This document shows positions 4,892 to 8,483 of a stretch of DNA of 8,483 nt, in pieces. The translations under genes were made by a program, and so were the position numbers. The notes beneath the pieces are model-generated. The model searched no databases. It was given only the letters and a program-made list of their open reading frames with translations, and had not been told where the DNA came from. Source of the DNA: Synechococcus sp. UW140 (GTDB taxonomy: Bacteria; Cyanobacteriota; Cyanobacteriia; PCC-6307; Cyanobiaceae). The stretch's first letter is position 1. Each line of letters starts with the position of its first letter. The stretch spans positions 1 to 8,483 of the forward strand of contig CAMDWF010000084.1 in assembly GCA_945878795.1 (NCBI GenBank), in the 5' to 3' direction.

Positions 4892-6415
4892 ATGGCGCCG
4901 CTGTTGGGCCCGCTGGCCCTCTTCCTCCTAATCGCCGTACGCTACGGAGCGGTATTGAATCTTTGGGGCGATGAGGCCTATTCCCTCAATGTAGCGGCCA
5001 AATCGGTGGGCGAGATTCTCGCTGCCGATCCCTTCCACCTGCCAACCTATTACCTGCTGTTGCATCCGATTGTCGGCTTTTTCCCCCCAGGCAACGAGTT
5101 GCCCCTGCGGCTGATCCATGCCTTGATCTTCAGCATCGGGCTTGGCTTTTGCTGGCGCATTGCCCGCCCATTGCTGGGCCGTGGCTGGGCGCTCTGGGGG
5201 GTGATGATTCTGACAATTCTGCTACCAAATTATATCTTTTATGCCACGAATATCCGCATGTTTGCGTTGCTGTTTGCGGCCTCCATGGCGTTGCTGTGGA
5301 CCGCTTTCCGCCTGCTGACGCCCGGCGTCCACAAGCGGCGCGCCATGGCCTGGCACCTGCTGGCGGCCCTGCTGGGTGCCCTGGTGGATTGGCCGGGCCT
5401 GCTGCTGGTGGGAATCACCTGGCTGGCGCTGCTCCTGCTGCGGCGCCGCTGGCTGCTGTCCCAGGGCTGGTGCAATGGCAGGACGCTGGCCGTGCTGGGC
5501 ACCCTGGCCGCCACCGCCGCCCTGGTGCTCAGGGAACCGCTATGGCGCTTGATCGTCGCCTGGCCCTCGTCGGCGCGGGCGGCGGCGGGGGGCTTGGGTT
5601 TGGGCGCCCTGGCCAAAACGTTGTTTTTTTCTACTCGGCCCCTGCTCGACCTGGTCTATCCACCGGTGTACCCCCTGCTGCTCAACGTGTTGCTGTGGCT
5701 GCTGTTGGTGCTGGCGGTGGGCGTGGCGGCCGTGGTGTTGTGGCGGGGGGGAGACGAGCGGCAGCGGCTGGTGCTGCTGCTGGCGTTCAGCTGGCTGGTG
5801 GCTGCGCCGTTTGGCTTGGCTGTCACCCGGGTGTTCCTGCCAGCGCAGTTCTTGCTGCTGCTCAGCCTGGCCCTTGCCCTGCAACGGCTGATCCATGCCC
5901 AGCGCCGACCGCTGGTGCTGCTGCTTTGGAGTTGTCTGATCGCGGTGGCTTTGGCCAACCTGCAGCAGGTCCTCTATCCCACCCTTCGCCTCTACTCCCG
6001 CATTCCCTTCGCCGCCATCGCCCGGGACGCCATAGCGGCGGCGGACGATCGCAACCTGGCCACGATTGCGGTGTCGCGCCACACCCTCAACGCCCTGTCG
6101 CTGGAGCGCTTCGCCCGGCCCCAGCTGGCCCCATCCCAGCAGCTGCGCCTGCTGGATGTAAAACCCGTCTGCAACTCCTTCCCCAGGGAGACGTTTGTGT
6201 ATGTGCAGCTGATGGCAGAGGACGGCGAGGACAGCGATCCGCGGCGGCTCTGTGGCGAGGGGGTGGCGGTGCAGGTGGAGACGCTGCGCACCTATGTGCC
6301 CTTCGCAGAACTCGGCTACAACCGCCTCTGGGACGGCAATCTCCAGGACCGCGGTGAGGCGGCGGCGCGACTGCAACTGGTGACGATCCCGGCGGTGGCG
6401 GCGATTCCGGGCTAG
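4892..6415 (+). CDS. GT-C / family 39-like membrane glycosyltransferase
   Basis: The protein has 507 residues, about ten to twelve hydrophobic helices to residue 358 and a soluble C-terminal tail of about 140 residues. Typical GT-C features are the acidic pair in the first loop, WGDEAYS (25-31, D27-E28), followed by LPTYYLLLH (50-58), like the P-x-x-Y-Y-L-L-L-H of family 39 and ArnT/PMT-type enzymes, and ATNIRMFALL (118-127) in the position of the usual Q-E-A-R-M-Y segment, here without the Glu. Such enzymes transfer a sugar from a polyprenyl-phosphate donor on the outer face of the cytoplasmic membrane; acceptor and sugar are unknown. ATG at 4892 is the only ATG, GTG or TTG start after the in-frame stop at 4853-4855; no Shine-Dalgarno is visible. 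A run of seven T occurs near 5625 with the frame intact. Its stop overlaps that of the convergent downstream gene. Leu-rich composition is extreme but usual for the class. Confidence 0.8.
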   Translation: MAPLLGPLALFLLIAVRYGAVLNLWGDEAYSLNVAAKSVGEILAADPFHLPTYYLLLHPIVGFFPPGNELPLRLIHALIFSIGLGFCWRIARPLLGRGWALWGVMILTILLPNYIFYATNIRMFALLFAASMALLWTAFRLLTPGVHKRRAMAWHLLAALLGALVDWPGLLLVGITWLALLLLRRRWLLSQGWCNGRTLAVLGTLAATAALVLREPLWRLIVAWPSSARAAAGGLGLGALAKTLFFSTRPLLDLVYPPVYPLLLNVLLWLLLVLAVGVAAVVLWRGGDERQRLVLLLAFSWLVAAPFGLAVTRVFLPAQFLLLLSLALALQRLIHAQRRPLVLLLWSCLIAVALANLQQVLYPTLRLYSRIPFAAIARDAIAAADDRNLATIAVSRHTLNALSLERFARPQLAPSQQLRLLDVKPVCNSFPRETFVYVQLMAEDGEDSDPRRLCGEGVAVQVETLRTYVPFAELGYNRLWDGNLQDRGEAAARLQLVTIPAVAAIPG

Positions 6416-7053
6416 GTGTCTGCAGGCACCTGCTTAAAGCTTTCTGAATCGCCTGTGAATCGACAGCGCATCAAGGCCAGGGCTTCATCGGGCAGGCCCA
6501 GAAAACGATCGAACCAGGACTCGCCGCTTGGCTGCACCGTCGCCACCCCCACCAACAACGCCTCACCGCCAGCATCCAGGGGTTGGCCCTGGCCGCGGTG
6601 GCGCTGTCCCTGCACTGATGCCGTGACCAGCTGGGTGTCGACGATCAGATCGGGGGCTGCCTGTTGACCGGCCACTTTGAAGCGAAATCGCGAACGAAAG
6701 CGCAACTGCACCGCCCCGCTAGCCGGCTTCCAGCGCCCTTCCAACTGCTCGGGATGGACGGCAATGGCCACCCCGGGCGGCAGGGGCAGGCCCAGAAAGC
6801 GGGTGGTGCGCCAGTCGAGATCGGGAATGGTCAGAGTTGCTGGATCAAACAGCAGGGCCTGCCAACCCTCCGCGTCGCTGGATCCCATTTGGGCCCTGCC
6901 ACCACCGCCCTTGGCGTCGTAGCCAAAACGGGGATAGCGCCCAATCACCAGGGCGCAGCCGGCCTGGGTCTGGAGGTCGAGCAAGTCCACGGGGAAGGGG
7001 CGCAGGGGATTTCGGCTGATGCGGCTCGCACCGTACGGCCCGCTGCGCTGCAA
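6412..7053 (-). CDS. Conserved-looking protein of unknown function
   Basis: I do not recognise a domain. The longest frame gives 213 residues from a TTG at 7053, limited by an in-frame stop at 7063-7065. A GTG at 6990 would give 192 residues beginning MDLLDLQTQ and looks at least as likely, because the first 21 residues are Pro/Arg-rich and the TTG overlaps the divergent neighbour; neither start has a Shine-Dalgarno. The protein is soluble, without signal peptide or membrane helix, and rich in alternating hydrophobic/polar strands (114-127, 136-146, 166-174), which suggests a beta-rich fold. The segment RFLGLP occurs twice (85-90 and 183-188). It ends CRFTGDSESFKQVPADT. It converges with the glycosyltransferase gene through overlapping stop codons and diverges from the NTF2-like gene. 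Good coding composition on this strand supports a real gene. Confidence 0.65.
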   Translation of the reverse strand: MQRSGPYGASRISRNPLRPFPVDLLDLQTQAGCALVIGRYPRFGYDAKGGGGRAQMGSSDAEGWQALLFDPATLTIPDLDWRTTRFLGLPLPPGVAIAVHPEQLEGRWKPASGAVQLRFRSRFRFKVAGQQAAPDLIVDTQLVTASVQGQRHRGQGQPLDAGGEALLVGVATVQPSGESWFDRFLGLPDEALALMRCRFTGDSESFKQVPADT

Positions 7054-7076
7054 TGGGAGCAGTCACGACCCGACCC

Positions 7077-7496
7077 ATGGATACCGACAACCTGCGATCC
7101 CTGTTCAATAAGCCCTATGGCTCGGCGTTCCCAACTGCCGAACAATGGCGGGTCCTTTATGACGAAAACGTCCACTTTCAGGACCCCACTCAGGAAAAAG
7201 ACGGCCTAACGGCCTTTCTCGAAGCCCAGGAGGGCCTGGTCCGACGCTGCGACGATGTCTATGTCGTGCCCGGGACCATGGTGATGGAAGCCGACAGCGC
7301 CTTCATCGAATGGGAGATGGGGCTCAAGATCAAGGGCATTGAGTTCGTCTATCCCGGAGTCACCAGGCTCAAGCTCAACGAAGAGGGCAAGATCATCGAC
7401 CATCGGGATTACTTTGACTTCGTGGGACCCACCTTCCAACCCGTTCCTGTGCTGGGTGGGTTTGTGCGCTGGTTGTATGCGCGTTTTGTCGGTTGA
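7077..7496 (+). CDS. NTF2/SnoaL-like small protein
   Basis: The protein has 139 residues from ATG 7077; ATG 7053 would add eight residues, MGAVTTRP, which look non-native, and would overlap the divergent gene. It resembles the nuclear transport factor 2 / SnoaL fold: an N-terminal helical part (1-30) with FNKPYG and a Trp, then NVHFQDPTQEKDG (31-43), a typical first-strand motif of NTF2-like proteins, then the strands AFIEWEMGLKIKG (75-87) and IIDHRDYFDF (106-115), and a hydrophobic C-terminus (PVPVLGGFVRWLYARFVG). NTF2-like folds form cone-shaped pockets and serve as enzymes or ligand-binding domains; no catalytic set can be assigned here. The gene is followed after 6 bases by the convergent metal transporter gene. 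Family call is good, function unknown. Confidence 0.78.
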   Translation: MDTDNLRSLFNKPYGSAFPTAEQWRVLYDENVHFQDPTQEKDGLTAFLEAQEGLVRRCDDVYVVPGTMVMEADSAFIEWEMGLKIKGIEFVYPGVTRLKLNEEGKIIDHRDYFDFVGPTFQPVPVLGGFVRWLYARFVG

Positions 7497-7507
7497 TGGC
7501 AATCAAC
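7492..7507. terminator. Small palindrome carrying both stop codons of convergent genes
   Basis: GTTGAT (7492-7497) and ATCAAC (7502-7507) flank the loop GGCA. The TGA of the NTF2-like gene (7494-7496) lies in one arm and the TGA of the metal transporter (complement of 7503-7505) in the other. A 6-bp stem is weak, so terminator function is only a possibility; the arms may simply reflect the two stop codons. Confidence 0.25.
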
Positions 7508-8483
7508 GGCCCAGCACCAGGTTGATCACCAAGGTGGCATTGATCAGCACGATCACCACCACACAGGCCCAGCTGGCCAGCAGCAACCACAGGGGGGTTT
7601 TGAGCGGGCCCATCAGCTGGGGCCGGCTGCAGAACAGCACCAGGGGGATGGCGGCGAAGGGCAACTGCAGGCTGAGCACCACCTGGCTGAGCACCAGCAG
7701 CGGGTTGGTGGCCCCATCCCCCAGCCACAACACCGTGGCCAGGGCGGGCACCAGGGCCAGACTGCGGGTCAGCAGGCGGCGCTGCCAGTCCGGCAGGCGG
7801 ATGTGCAGGAAACCCTCCATGACGATCTGGCCGGCCATGGTGGCCGTGAGCGTGGAGCTCTGGCCCGAGGCCAGCAACGCCACCGCAAACAACGTGCTGG
7901 CCAGGGAGGTGCCGAGGCTGGGGGAGAGCAGGTCATAGGCCTGGCTGAGGTCGGATACCGGTCCGAGTTGGGTGTCATGAAAGCGCCCCGCCGCCAGAAT
8001 CAAAATTGAGGCATTGATCATGAAGGCCAGGCTGAGGGCGATGGCGGTATCGAGCATGCTGAAACCCAGGGCCTTTCGTTGTGACCCATCACCTTCTGGC
8101 CATTGGCGGGTCTGCACCAGAGACGAATGCAGATAGAGGTTGTGGGGCATCACCGTGGCCCCTAGGATTCCGGCCGCCAGATACAACTGATTGCCATTTT
8201 TCAAACTTTCCACCCTGGGCACAAATCCCTGGGCAACTTCTGTCCAATTCGGTTGCAGCAGCAGCAGTTGCACCACAAAACATCCCCCCACCAAGGCCAC
8301 CAGGGAAATCACAATCGCCTCCAGGCGGCGGATGCCGAAGCGCTGCAAAGCCAGCAACAGCAACGTATCGGCGGCGGTGAGCGCCACCCCCCAAGGCAGC
8401 GGCAAGCGAAACAGCATCTGCAAGGCGATGGCGCTGCCCACCAGTTCGGCCAGGTCGCAGGCGACGATCGCCACTTCCGCCAG
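7503..8483 (-). CDS. mntH: Nramp-family Mn2+/divalent metal transporter, N-terminus outside the window
   Basis: The frame is open to the right edge and continues L-A-E-V before AIVACDLAE, as inside Nramp proteins, so this is an internal segment and not a start; about 326 residues are present. The visible part begins in the third helix. Diagnostic motifs, counted from the codon at 8474, are ATVMPHNLYLHS (106-117), the helix-6 metal-binding A-x-x-M-P-H; LLASGQSSTLTATMAGQ (200-216); and LSQVVLSLQLPFAAIPL (262-278). The helix-1 D-P-G-N motif must lie beyond the window. Members import Mn2+, Fe2+ or other divalent metals with protons across the plasma membrane; Mn supply matters for photosystem II in cyanobacteria, if that host assignment holds. 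The protein ends INLVLGR. The symbol mntH is used for the family; the preferred metal is not proven. No regulatory region is visible since the 5' end is missing. Confidence 0.92.
   Translation of the reverse strand: MAEVAIVACDLAELVGSAIALQMLFRLPLPWGVALTAADTLLLLALQRFGIRRLEAIVISLVALVGGCFVVQLLLLQPNWTEVAQGFVPRVESLKNGNQLYLAAGILGATVMPHNLYLHSSLVQTRQWPEGDGSQRKALGFSMLDTAIALSLAFMINASILILAAGRFHDTQLGPVSDLSQAYDLLSPSLGTSLASTLFAVALLASGQSSTLTATMAGQIVMEGFLHIRLPDWQRRLLTRSLALVPALATVLWLGDGATNPLLVLSQVVLSLQLPFAAIPLVLFCSRPQLMGPLKTPLWLLLASWACVVVIVLINATLVINLVLGR

Noticed and set aside
5149..6357. A 402-codon plus-strand open frame inside the glycosyltransferase gene
   Set aside because: It is an Ala/Gly/Pro-rich shadow frame typical of GC-rich coding DNA; the overlapping frame has membrane helices and GT-C motifs.
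5540..6376. A 278-codon minus-strand open frame antisense to the glycosyltransferase
   Set aside because: Gln/His/Arg-rich low-complexity translation without domain features; explained as the antisense shadow of a Leu-rich gene.

Overview
The window looks like a chromosomal segment from a GC-rich cyanobacterium, most likely a Synechococcus/Cyanobium-type picocyanobacterium. This is a judgement from gene content and composition: small unknown proteins of cyanobacterial flavour, a SUMF1-domain paralogue, a HIP1 octamer (GCGATCGC), a degenerate heptamer tandem repeat, and compact gene packing with little use of Shine-Dalgarno sites. No rRNA, tRNA, CRISPR array, transposase or attachment site was recognised.

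Layout from left to right: (1) a plus-strand SUMF1/formylglycine-generating-enzyme-like protein whose true start may lie outside the window; (2) a convergent minus-strand small membrane protein with a coiled-coil tail, separated from (1) by a heptamer repeat and a GC-rich hairpin; (3) a minus-strand BASS/SBF-type organic anion transporter; (4) a minus-strand sulfatase without signal peptide, followed by a strong hairpin; (5) an AT-rich stretch of about 400 bases upstream of the sulfatase with a good minus-strand promoter, a hairpin and a doubtful small ORF; (6) a plus-strand GT-C/family 39-like membrane glycosyltransferase; (7) a convergent minus-strand unknown protein whose stop codon overlaps that of (6); (8) a divergent plus-strand NTF2/SnoaL-like protein; (9) a minus-strand Nramp-family Mn/divalent metal transporter that runs off the right edge.

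Functional links are limited. The most suggestive is (1)+(3)+(4): a cytoplasmic sulfatase next to an organic-anion transporter, with a protein of the sulfatase-modifying-factor superfamily 1.9 kb away. However, the SUMF1-like protein has Ser where true formylglycine-generating enzymes have the first catalytic Cys, so it is probably not the maturase of this sulfatase. The remaining genes look like ordinary chromosomal neighbours. I did not find a convincing new defence or mobile system. The points worth following are the sulfatase/transporter/SUMF1 neighbourhood, the dual-frame coiled coil, the alternative hairpins downstream of the transporter and the structured leader of the sulfatase gene.
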